Shown in pieces: positions 22,984-29,791 of a stretch of DNA of 30,764 bases. The DNA is from JAEUMW01 sp039807745 (GTDB lineage: Bacteria; Pseudomonadota; Gammaproteobacteria; Burkholderiales; JAEUMW01): contig JBDHRV010000023.1 in the NCBI GenBank assembly GCA_039807745.1, positions 1-30,764 of the forward strand. The letters run 5' to 3'. Numbering within the stretch: position 1 is the stretch's first letter; each line of letters opens with the position of its first letter. The position numbers and the translations under genes are program-made. The notes below the pieces were generated by a model. That model saw only the letters and a program-made list of their open reading frames with translations, was not told where the DNA came from and ran no database searches.

Positions 22984-25614
22984 TCAGACCTGTTCCATTG
23001 CCGTTGCGGTGCTCACGGCAATCTCGTCCAGCCACACCTTCGCGCATACCGCGCTCTGGACGTTCGACGCCGCGGTGACCTCCAGAGTCAGGGTCACGGT
23101 ACGGTCGGCAAACTGCCCGAGGTCGATCCCCGCGCGCCGTGTCCACTCCGTCTCGGCGTAGTCCATGCCGACGGCGGATACTTCGTCCACCGGTATGCCG
23201 TCGACCAGAATGCGAAAGCTCGCGCTGGTGTATGGGTTGGCGGCTGCGCTCAAACTGATTCTGCGCACGTAGCTCAGTTCCGGGCGCGCTCCGAGCATCG
23301 TCCGTTTCGACACCACGCAGACCTTTCTGCCGATACCTCCCGCATCACCCGACGTGACCTGACCGTGCAGCATCGGGCCGCCACGGAAGGCGTGCGGACC
23401 GTCGTGCAGCAACTCCCAGCCCTCGCCTTCCCAACCCGATCCGGCAAGACCCCCCCCCTGACTGCGGCCCCCCCGGGCGGCACCCGCTCGGGAACGGTCG
23501 AGCACCCCCGCTGCTTCGAGCGCCGTAGCGATGATGCCCGGCACATCGAGACCCAAGGGGGCCGCCCCGCGCGGGCGAGCCGATTCCTTGGCGCCGCCCT
23601 TGAGCAGCCCCGCCGCTTCGAGCGAGGTGGCGACGATCTTGTGGACGTCGAGACCGAGGGGCGACGCCTCATCCCTGGCATGGCTGTCCGATCCCGACCT
23701 GCCCTTGAGCAGCCCGGCCATCTCCAGGGACTTCGCAATGATCCCCTCGATGTCGAGGCCGCGCTGACCGGAAGCGGAATCACCGCTCCCCTGCCGCGCG
23801 CCCGTACCCGCCCGCCCGCCACCGCCGCGCGCCGGATCGTCCGCGCGCTCTGCTCGGGGTGTCTCGTGCGTTTCGTCTGCAGCTGCCGGGATGTCCAGGC
23901 GCGTCCCGACCAGTCCCCAGAAGCTCGCGATGCGGTAGCTGGACGAGATGCCGGCGGCGTTGAAGAAAGGTGCCGCTGTCCCGCACTGGTGCGATTCGTC
24001 TCCGGGGTCGACGGCTGCCCCGTGTGCCATGCCCGAGATCGTGTATGACTCCAGGATGTCCTCTCCCGCAGCGTTCTGCCAGACGCGGCGGCGATGCCCG
24101 TCGATCCGCATGTCGATCGTGTGCGCGGCAGGAAGCCCGTGGACATCGGCCCACTGCTTGACGATCTCTTCGGCATTGGTGGACTTGACGGTCTTGTCGG
24201 CATCACCGTGCCAGACCGACACCTTCGGCCAGGGGCCGCGGTGCGATGAAGCCGCCCGCACGAGCTCTCCCCACTCGGCCGGCGACCGGCTCGGGCCCTG
24301 GAAGATGCTCTCGAAGGCGTCCTGCACACCGTTCGCGGCGCGGTAAGGCACGCCCGCGAGGATCGCACCGCCCGCAAACACCTCGGGATAGGTGGCCAGC
24401 ATCACCGCCGTCATGGCGCCTCCCGACGAGAGCCCGGTCACGAACACCCGCTGCCGGTCGAGGCCATGATCCGCGACCATGCGGTCGATCATCTGCCTGA
24501 TCGAGAATGCCTCCCCGCGATCCCGGGCAATGTGCTCCTGGCGGAACCAGTTGAAGCACCGCAGCGGATTGTTCTTCCAGTTCTGCTGCGGCAGCAGCAG
24601 CGCGAAGCCGTAGCGATCGGCGAGCGTCGACCACCCGCTGCCCTTGTCGAACGACGCCGCGCTCTGCGTGCAGCCGTGCAGCACCACCACCAGCGGTGCC
24701 GATGGCGGCAGGCGTTCGGGCACGTACGCATACATCGCGAGCTCGCCGGGATTCGAGCCGAAGTCGCGTTTCAGTACGAGGCGACTCTGCTCGCTGTCGA
24801 CCTGGTCCGACCAGGTTTTCACCGAGTCGAGCGTCGACAGCAGCTGCTCCCATCGCCGCTGAAAGTGCGGCTGATGGGCGAGCTTCGTCATATTGGCCAG
24901 GGCGGCCAGTTTGGGACCAACCTTCTTCAACACGATGGACCTCCTGCCGTGCGGGACGGCGGTAAGCATGCCGATCTCGACGAGCTTGCGGACCGGCAGG
25001 AAAACGGTGTGAAAGAGTCCTGGATCGGCGCTGCCGCCGCGCGCCGGATCGAGCCATGCGGGAGGTTGCCCGCCATCCGGCAGTTCGAAGCGCTGCGTGA
25101 CAATCGTACGCTGGCCATTCACCCACGCCCCGAACTGCACGCCGGCGACCGGACAACCGCGGTTGACCCAGATGCCGAAAAGCTCACGCACGAGCGTGTC
25201 GCGCGAGGGCGCTGTGTGCGCCATGTCGATGAGCCGCGTCAGGGTTTCGCCGAACCGCAGTCGCTCGGACAGCACCGGCAGTTGCGGCAGCGGCTGTGCC
25301 GACGCGCCCTCTCCAGGTGAGCCGAGGCAGACCTTGGGGGTGCCTGCGTCGGCCGCCGTTGCTGTCGGGGTCAACTGGCTGTAGCACCGGATCGCCTCGA
25401 CGGTATCGGATTGTTGCGGCGCCGCCATCGATCCGATGAGCAGGTTCGCGGCGTATTGCGGTGTCGCAAGCGGCGCCCCCCTCCCGCGCGGCCCCGGTGC
25501 TTCGAGCCCTTCGGTCACCAACAGCGTGACCCGAAACCGAAGATCCCGGCGCGATTCGCCGAGGATGTCCGCGAGCCGCTCGCTGAACTCGTAACGCCGC
25601 AGTGCAGTGTTCAT
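22984..25614 (-). CDS. PHB-depolymerase-type esterase with N-terminal domain and three internal repeats
   Basis: An 876-residue protein, much longer than the usual 350-450 residue esterases of this family. Residues 1-240 form an N-terminal region with a winged-helix-like start (RYEFSERLADILGESRRDL) that I do not recognise. Residues about 285-570 are a PHB depolymerase/feruloyl-esterase type domain: oxyanion VVLHGCTQ (310-317), nucleophile S396 in TGLSSGGAM, D470/D472 in WHGDADKTV and H531 in GMAHGA. A Gly/Arg-rich linker leads into three repeats beginning at 619, 654 and 688. The last 150 residues form a beta-rich domain (RILVDGIPVDEV, TVTLTLEVTAAS) like a carbohydrate- or granule-binding fold. 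No signal peptide is seen, so action inside the cell, for example on storage granules, is suggested. The ATG at 25614 has GGAGGAGA just upstream. Confidence 0.85.
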   Translation of the reverse strand: MNTALRRYEFSERLADILGESRRDLRFRVTLLVTEGLEAPGPRGRGAPLATPQYAANLLIGSMAAPQQSDTVEAIRCYSQLTPTATAADAGTPKVCLGSPGEGASAQPLPQLPVLSERLRFGETLTRLIDMAHTAPSRDTLVRELFGIWVNRGCPVAGVQFGAWVNGQRTIVTQRFELPDGGQPPAWLDPARGGSADPGLFHTVFLPVRKLVEIGMLTAVPHGRRSIVLKKVGPKLAALANMTKLAHQPHFQRRWEQLLSTLDSVKTWSDQVDSEQSRLVLKRDFGSNPGELAMYAYVPERLPPSAPLVVVLHGCTQSAASFDKGSGWSTLADRYGFALLLPQQNWKNNPLRCFNWFRQEHIARDRGEAFSIRQMIDRMVADHGLDRQRVFVTGLSSGGAMTAVMLATYPEVFAGGAILAGVPYRAANGVQDAFESIFQGPSRSPAEWGELVRAASSHRGPWPKVSVWHGDADKTVKSTNAEEIVKQWADVHGLPAAHTIDMRIDGHRRRVWQNAAGEDILESYTISGMAHGAAVDPGDESHQCGTAAPFFNAAGISSSYRIASFWGLVGTRLDIPAAADETHETPRAERADDPARGGGGRAGTGARQGSGDSASGQRGLDIEGIIAKSLEMAGLLKGRSGSDSHARDEASPLGLDVHKIVATSLEAAGLLKGGAKESARPRGAAPLGLDVPGIIATALEAAGVLDRSRAGAARGGRSQGGGLAGSGWEGEGWELLHDGPHAFRGGPMLHGQVTSGDAGGIGRKVCVVSKRTMLGARPELSYVRRISLSAAANPYTSASFRILVDGIPVDEVSAVGMDYAETEWTRRAGIDLGQFADRTVTLTLEVTAASNVQSAVCAKVWLDEIAVSTATAMEQV
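23490..23760 (-). repeat. Three tandem ~35-codon repeats inside the esterase gene
   Basis: Reading on the minus strand, three copies of a helix motif GLDxxxIIAxSLExAGLLKG begin at residues 619, 654 and 688 of the esterase: GLDIEGIIAKSLEMAGLLKG, GLDVHKIVATSLEAAGLLKG and GLDVPGIIATALEAAGVLDR. The linkers of about 15 residues between them are Ser/Arg/Ala-rich and differ. The DNA of the copies is similar but not identical, so the duplication is not very recent. Confidence 0.85.
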
Positions 25615-25776
25615 GGAGGAGAGATTAACAAAGTTGGAAGCTCTTGTAGATTATTTTTTTTAGTAGATGATGTTTTATCACAAACAACCCACTTCATTGA
25701 TCATTATGGGGGTAAGCGGCATACGATTTCCTGGAACGACGGATTCACTCGACACACACTAAATAATGTGACGCAG

Positions 25777-25825
25777 ACAAGAACGGCGGCACCGAGGACA
25801 GTCTCCCCGGTGCCGCCGTTCTTGT
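25777..25825 (-). terminator. Strong 18-bp inverted repeat after the antiporter gene
   Basis: The arms 25777-25794 and 25808-25825 are perfectly complementary over 18 bases (ending ...GGCGGCACCG against CGGTGCCGCC...) with a 13-base loop. It begins 37 bases past the stop of the minus-strand antiporter gene. The far arm ends in TTCTTGT on the minus strand, a short U-rich tail. A terminator is the simplest reading. The remaining sequence up to 25614 is AT-rich and holds the leader of the esterase gene. Confidence 0.75.
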
Positions 25826-25861
25826 TCAGGTGTGCGCCCGATCAGGCGCGGAGGATGCCGC

Positions 25862-27196
25862 TCAGAAATAGCGCCACAGGAGGTAGACGTGGCAGATCGC
25901 GACGTGAATGAGCATCAATGGGAAAGCGGTCTTCGAGTACGCCACGAAGCGGAAGGGAATGCCGTTTCGCTCCGCGATCCCGGCTACGGTGAGGTTTGCG
26001 CTCGCCCCGATCAGCGTGCCGTTACCCCCGAGGCAGGCACCGAGCGACAGGCACCACCACAGCGGCATCAATCCGTCCGGTCCGCCGAAGGCGGGCGCCA
26101 TGGCCTTGATCAACGGGATCATCGTCGCCACGAACGGGATGTTGTCCACGATCGCCGAGAGCACCGCCGAGGACCACAGGATGCTCAGGCCGGTGACCGT
26201 GAAATCCCCGCCCGTCGCGGCGAGCAGCTTGTCGGCCAGCAGCTTGAGCAGGCCCGCGTGCTCGACACCGGCGATCACCATGAAGAGCCCGATGAAGAAG
26301 AAGATCGTGATCCACTCGACCTCGTTGTAGACCTTCAGCACGTTCTCGGACTGGTGCTCAGCCGACTTGCCGAGGTTGTCGAGCATCAGGAGCAGCGCAG
26401 CGCCTCCCATGCCGATAATGCCCGAGTCGAGCCCGAGGTAGCGGGCAGACACGAAAGCGACGATGACCAACGCCAGCACCAGCGAGGCGAGCTTGAGCAG
26501 TCGCGAATCGGTGATCGCCTTCGTTTCGTCGAAACTCATGACCTTGGTGCGCAGGTCCGCAGCGGCCTGCATGCTCCGTCCCCAGATGAGGTGCATCGAG
26601 ATCACGTGCACGACGAGCACGACGACGATGACGGGTGCGAGATTGAGCACGAAGTCGTTGAACGACAGCCCCACCTGGCCGCCGATCAGGATGTTCGGCG
26701 GATCGCCGATCAGAGTCGCAGTGCCGCCGATGTTCGACGCGAGGATCTGCGAGAACAGAAACGGATACGGATTGACCTTGAGCGCCTCGGTAATCACGAG
26801 GGTCACGGGAACCACGAGCAGTACCGTCGTCACGTTGTCGAGAAACGCCGAGACGACGGCGGTCACCACCGCGAGCATCGCGAGGATGCCGGCGGGATTG
26901 GCCTTCACGAGCTTGGCCGACCAGATCGCCAGATACTCGAAGACTCCGCATTTTCGCGTGATCGAGACGATGATCATCATCCCGACCAGCAGTCCGATGG
27001 TGTTGAAGTCGATGCCCGCGACCGCCTGCTCCTGCGTGAGCAGCCCGAACATGATCATCAGCATCGCGCCGAGGAGCGCGATGATGGAGCGGTTCAGCTT
27101 CTCGCTGATGATCACCCCATAGGTGACGATCATGATCGTGGTGGCGAGCCACAGCGGATTGAGGCCGAAGATGGCGGAAGACGGAATCTCCTCCAT
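25862..27196 (-). CDS. nhaD: NhaD/ArsB-type sodium/proton antiporter
   Basis: A 444-residue inner-membrane protein with about 11-12 hydrophobic segments, of the ion transporter superfamily that includes NhaD, ArsB and citrate carriers. Family patterns are seen in two related halves: SAFLDNVTTVLLVVPV with SNIGGTATLIGDPPNILIG in the first, and SAIVDNIPFVATMIP with GGNGTLIGASANLTVAG in the second. The DNVTT/DNIPF and GDPPN/GASAN pairs are the inverted-repeat active-site loops of this fold, and GDPPN favours NhaD-like Na+/H+ exchange over citrate carriers. The ATG at 27196 shares its A with the TGA stop of the CBS gene, so translation is coupled. An 18-bp hairpin follows the gene. Substrate assignment rests on family similarity and on the nearby sodium-pump subunits. 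Confidence 0.85.
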   Translation of the reverse strand: MEEIPSSAIFGLNPLWLATTIMIVTYGVIISEKLNRSIIALLGAMLMIMFGLLTQEQAVAGIDFNTIGLLVGMMIIVSITRKCGVFEYLAIWSAKLVKANPAGILAMLAVVTAVVSAFLDNVTTVLLVVPVTLVITEALKVNPYPFLFSQILASNIGGTATLIGDPPNILIGGQVGLSFNDFVLNLAPVIVVVLVVHVISMHLIWGRSMQAAADLRTKVMSFDETKAITDSRLLKLASLVLALVIVAFVSARYLGLDSGIIGMGGAALLLMLDNLGKSAEHQSENVLKVYNEVEWITIFFFIGLFMVIAGVEHAGLLKLLADKLLAATGGDFTVTGLSILWSSAVLSAIVDNIPFVATMIPLIKAMAPAFGGPDGLMPLWWCLSLGACLGGNGTLIGASANLTVAGIAERNGIPFRFVAYSKTAFPLMLIHVAICHVYLLWRYF

Positions 27197-27681
27197 CACT
27201 TGACCCTCCCGATCCGTGCGAGCACGTCCCACACCGAGACAATCCCGATCAGCCTGCCATCCTCGACGACGGGCAGGAGATTGCGCTGGCGGTGGAGGAA
27301 GAGCATGGCGTTCATGAGCGGCGTATCCGGGCTCAGCACCGGAACGGTTGGGTCGATGTGCAGGCTCACGGGATCGTTCGCGACTGCGTCGATACGCTCC
27401 TGCAACTGGGCGAGCGTATCCTGGATGAATCCCACCTGCAGCAGATGGCTCATCGGATGTTTTTCGTCCTCGTGAGAGAGGACTCTCGGCATGGCGAGTC
27501 CGATCAGGCGGCTGCGCGGCAGCATGCCGACATAGGTCTGGTCGGCCTCGACCACGGGGAGTGACGGCAGCTTGTGCTGCACGATGGCCTGAAGCCCCGA
27601 GAGGATCGTGTCGGTGGGCTTCAGGACGGCAGGAGGTGCCGACATGATCGAGCGGCACGACGCATCGGAGTGCTGGTTCAT
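27196..27681 (-). CDS. CBS-domain pair protein
   Basis: A 161-residue soluble protein of two CBS motifs that form one Bateman module, which usually binds adenine nucleotides and controls a partner. The first motif spans about 12-65 (SIMSAPPAVLKPTDTILSGL ... LPSLPVVEADQTYVGMLPRS) and the second about 100-158 (VPVLSPDTPLMNAMLFL ... LLPVVEDGRLIGIVSVWDVL). No other domain is attached. The ATG at 27681 has GGGGAGA close upstream. The stop overlaps the start of the antiporter gene by one base (TGATG), so it probably regulates that transporter according to energy state; this is inference from coupling. Confidence 0.88.
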   Translation of the reverse strand: MNQHSDASCRSIMSAPPAVLKPTDTILSGLQAIVQHKLPSLPVVEADQTYVGMLPRSRLIGLAMPRVLSHEDEKHPMSHLLQVGFIQDTLAQLQERIDAVANDPVSLHIDPTVPVLSPDTPLMNAMLFLHRQRNLLPVVEDGRLIGIVSVWDVLARIGRVK

Positions 27682-27884
27682 GATCTCCCCTCGAGACGAA
27701 GAGTCCGTAGCCGGAATCTCTCCTCTCTAGCCTTGCTTGTTCTGTTATGTGTGCAGCCGCGCTGGTGGAGACGGGTCGAAGACCGATCGGATCAGGGCAA
27801 GGAACTGCCCCCTGCAGCGATCGTCGAGTCAACAACCTCCCCGCCATCCGAACCGTACCATGCCTGCCCGGTTGGCTCAAGGCG

Positions 27885-27914
27885 TGCAGCGTCCGGCGCG
27901 AGGCCGATGCTGCA
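27885..27914 (-). terminator. Possible hairpin after the gamma-subunit gene
   Basis: TGCAGC (27885-27890) with GCTGCA (27909-27914), and CGGC (27894-27897) with GCCG (27903-27906), form an interrupted hairpin with a 5-base loop, 15 bases past the stop of the minus-strand gamma-subunit gene. There is no T-run, so this is only a candidate. Confidence 0.3.
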
Positions 27915-27929
27915 GATCTGAGGGATTCT

Positions 27930-28280
27930 TTAGTGTTTGGTGTATGGGGAATGAGACGTGTGATGTGCGAGGCGCGCCTCCGTCAACCATTCAGCGTGAC
28001 GGTGTGCCGGCTCGATGCTGACGATTCGATATGCGCTTCCCATCGTCGCGTACACTGCCGCGGCGATCACGGCGATGTGAGCCTCCGTCTCCGCATCGGC
28101 AACCTGAGCATGTCGGACGACCTCGGGCTTTGCCTTGACGCGCGTGGTGCCGATGCGGTTGATGAGCGGGAACATGGCAAGCACGACGCCGATTCCCGAG
28201 ATGATGATGAAGCTCAGAAAGAAATCGATCACGCTCAGAATTACAGCGCCCTGGAGGGTATCTGGAATGATCGGTTGCAT
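27930..28280 (-). CDS. oadG: Na+-translocating decarboxylase gamma subunit (OadG-like)
   Basis: A 116-residue protein with a single membrane helix near the N-terminus (about 11-38: GAVILSVIDFFLSFIIISGIGVVLAMF), a short charged linker, and a C-terminal region ending in AEWLTEARLAHHTSHSPYTKH. The one-helix layout, the EAHIAVIAAAVYATMG stretch and the ending around HTSHSP match OadG-type subunits, which assemble and stabilise oxaloacetate, methylmalonyl-CoA or malonate decarboxylase sodium pumps. The ATG at 28280 lies 37 bases downstream of the beta-subunit stop; its ribosome binding site is weak. The biotin-carrying alpha subunit is not in the window. Confidence 0.8.
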   Translation of the reverse strand: MQPIIPDTLQGAVILSVIDFFLSFIIISGIGVVLAMFPLINRIGTTRVKAKPEVVRHAQVADAETEAHIAVIAAAVYATMGSAYRIVSIEPAHRHAEWLTEARLAHHTSHSPYTKH

Positions 28281-28317
28281 TCTTTGTCGGTCTCGTGTTG
28301 TCCGGTGCAGCGGGCGC

Positions 28318-29487
28318 TCAGTTGACGCCGAGCAGCGCGAGCAGGATCCCCCCTGATATCGCGGTGCCGAAGACGCCGGCCAGGTTGGGACCCATCGCAT
28401 GGTAGATCAGGTAGTTGTTCGGGTTCTCCTCGTGCGCGACGATATGGGACACGCGCGCAGCGATCGGGACCGACGCGATTCCGGCCGACCCGATCAGCGG
28501 GTTGATCTTCTCCTTGAGGAACAGATTCATGATCTTTGCCGTGAGCACGCCCGACGCCGTACCGAAAACAAACGCAATCAGACCGAGTACGACGATCATC
28601 AGCGTCTCCAGATTCAGGAACTTGTCGGCTGCCATCGTGCCGCCGATCGCGACGGTGAGGATGATGATGATCACGTTCATGAATGGCCCGGCGGCAGTCT
28701 TTGCGAGGCGCTCGGTCACGCCGCACTCCTTCATGAGATTGCCCAGCATCAACATCGTGATGAGGGGCGCGACCGGCGGAAAGAACAGATTGACGATGAT
28801 CGCGATCACGATGGGAAAGGCGATCTTCTCCACCTTGCTGACCTTGCGCAATTGGGCCATGCTGATCTGACGCTCCGCCTTCGTCGTGAGGAGGCGCATC
28901 ACCGGCGGTTGTATCATCGGCATCAATGCCATGTAGGAGTAGGCCGCGACGGAGATCGGCCCGAGCAGGTGCGGCGCGAGCTTCACCGCAACGAAGATAG
29001 CCATCGGGCCGTCGGCGCCGCCGATGATGCCGATGGCACCGGCCTCGCTCAGCGTGAAGCCCAGCAGCTTGGCGAGGATCAACGCGACGAAGATTCCGAG
29101 GTGGGCACCGGCACCGAGAATCACCAGCTTGGGATTGGCGATCATGGGACCAAAGTCGGTCATCGCACCGACGCCGAGGAAGATCAGCGGCGGGATGATG
29201 AGCATGGCCACCCCCTCGTAGGCGTAGTGGAAGAGACCGCCTTCCCTGACCGCGTACAGCAACGCCGAGATCGCCGGCCCCCCCGGCACGTCGGGCGGTC
29301 CCGGCACGTTCGCAACGATGCAGGAGAAACCGATGCCGATGAGCAGTAGCGGCTCGTAATGCTTGATGATCGCGAGGTAGACCATCGTCGCGCCGATGGC
29401 GATCATCACCAGATTCTGCCAGGTGATGTTGACCGCGCCGGTTTGGTCGAGCAGCGCTTGCAGAAATACCAATGTCTGATCGAACAC
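28318..29487 (-). CDS. oadB: Na+-translocating decarboxylase beta subunit (OadB/GcdB/MmdB family)
   Basis: A 389-residue membrane protein with about nine to ten hydrophobic segments. It is the carboxybiotin decarboxylase and Na+ channel subunit of sodium-pumping decarboxylases. Diagnostic stretches are GIIGGADGPMAIFVAVKLAP, which contains the essential Asp of the OadB region, VAAYSYMALMPMIQPPVMRLLT, and near the end HAMGPNLAGVFGTAISGG. The start is a GTG at 29487 with AGGGGG 7-8 bases upstream; this gives a length like GcdB/MmdB (about 375-390) rather than the longer Klebsiella OadB. Which decarboxylase it serves (oxaloacetate, glutaconyl-CoA or methylmalonyl-CoA) cannot be decided without the alpha subunit. 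It is followed by the gamma subunit. Confidence 0.9.
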   Translation of the reverse strand: MFDQTLVFLQALLDQTGAVNITWQNLVMIAIGATMVYLAIIKHYEPLLLIGIGFSCIVANVPGPPDVPGGPAISALLYAVREGGLFHYAYEGVAMLIIPPLIFLGVGAMTDFGPMIANPKLVILGAGAHLGIFVALILAKLLGFTLSEAGAIGIIGGADGPMAIFVAVKLAPHLLGPISVAAYSYMALMPMIQPPVMRLLTTKAERQISMAQLRKVSKVEKIAFPIVIAIIVNLFFPPVAPLITMLMLGNLMKECGVTERLAKTAAGPFMNVIIIILTVAIGGTMAADKFLNLETLMIVVLGLIAFVFGTASGVLTAKIMNLFLKEKINPLIGSAGIASVPIAARVSHIVAHEENPNNYLIYHAMGPNLAGVFGTAISGGILLALLGVN

Positions 29488-29791
29488 CGACCGGCCCCCT
29501 GTGGTTCTTGTAAGAAACGGGATCGCGCGGACTGCGCCGTGGCGATCGCCTGCCCGGCAGGCCGCGCACGTCCCCCGTTTGCGTATCGTCCGACTATAGC
29601 CGGATGCCGTCCCGTGAGAACTAGGGTTAATACTGGATCTCGCTTCCGCCACGAACCGGCACACAGGCACGGGCCATCTGCGTCATCACGCAACCGCAGG
29701 CCGCGGGTCGCCCAAACATCTCTTGGGGGCGCGGATTGAAAACGGCTATTCTCCCCCGAGTGCCGCAGGAACATTCCGCCTGGAGATCCCG
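29488..29791. other. Divergent intergenic region between oadB and the kinase gene (304 bases)
   Basis: It separates the minus-strand sodium-pump genes from the plus-strand histidine kinase and must hold both promoters. The only convincing element is the minus-strand promoter candidate at 29593-29620. For the kinase I can see just a TGGAGAT ribosome binding site before the ATG at 29792. No small gene or RNA is supported. Confidence 0.4.
29593..29620 (-). promoter_or_regulatory. Candidate sigma-70 promoter for oadB-oadG
   Basis: On the minus strand TTCTCA (29615-29620), a 16-base spacer and TATAGT (29593-29598) lie about 105 bases before the GTG start of the beta-subunit gene. Matches to the consensus are 4 of 6 and 5 of 6. 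It is a sequence-only prediction. Confidence 0.35.

Noticed and set aside
23490..23760. CRISPR-like or mobile repeat reading of the three repeats
   Set aside because: The repeats are in frame inside a coding sequence, diverged at DNA level, and conserve protein residues; the spacers are coding linkers.
25832..27475. A 547-codon plus-strand open frame opposite the antiporter and CBS genes
   Set aside because: The product is His/Asp/Arg/Glu-rich, the typical complement of hydrophobic membrane codons, and the minus-strand genes are unmistakable.
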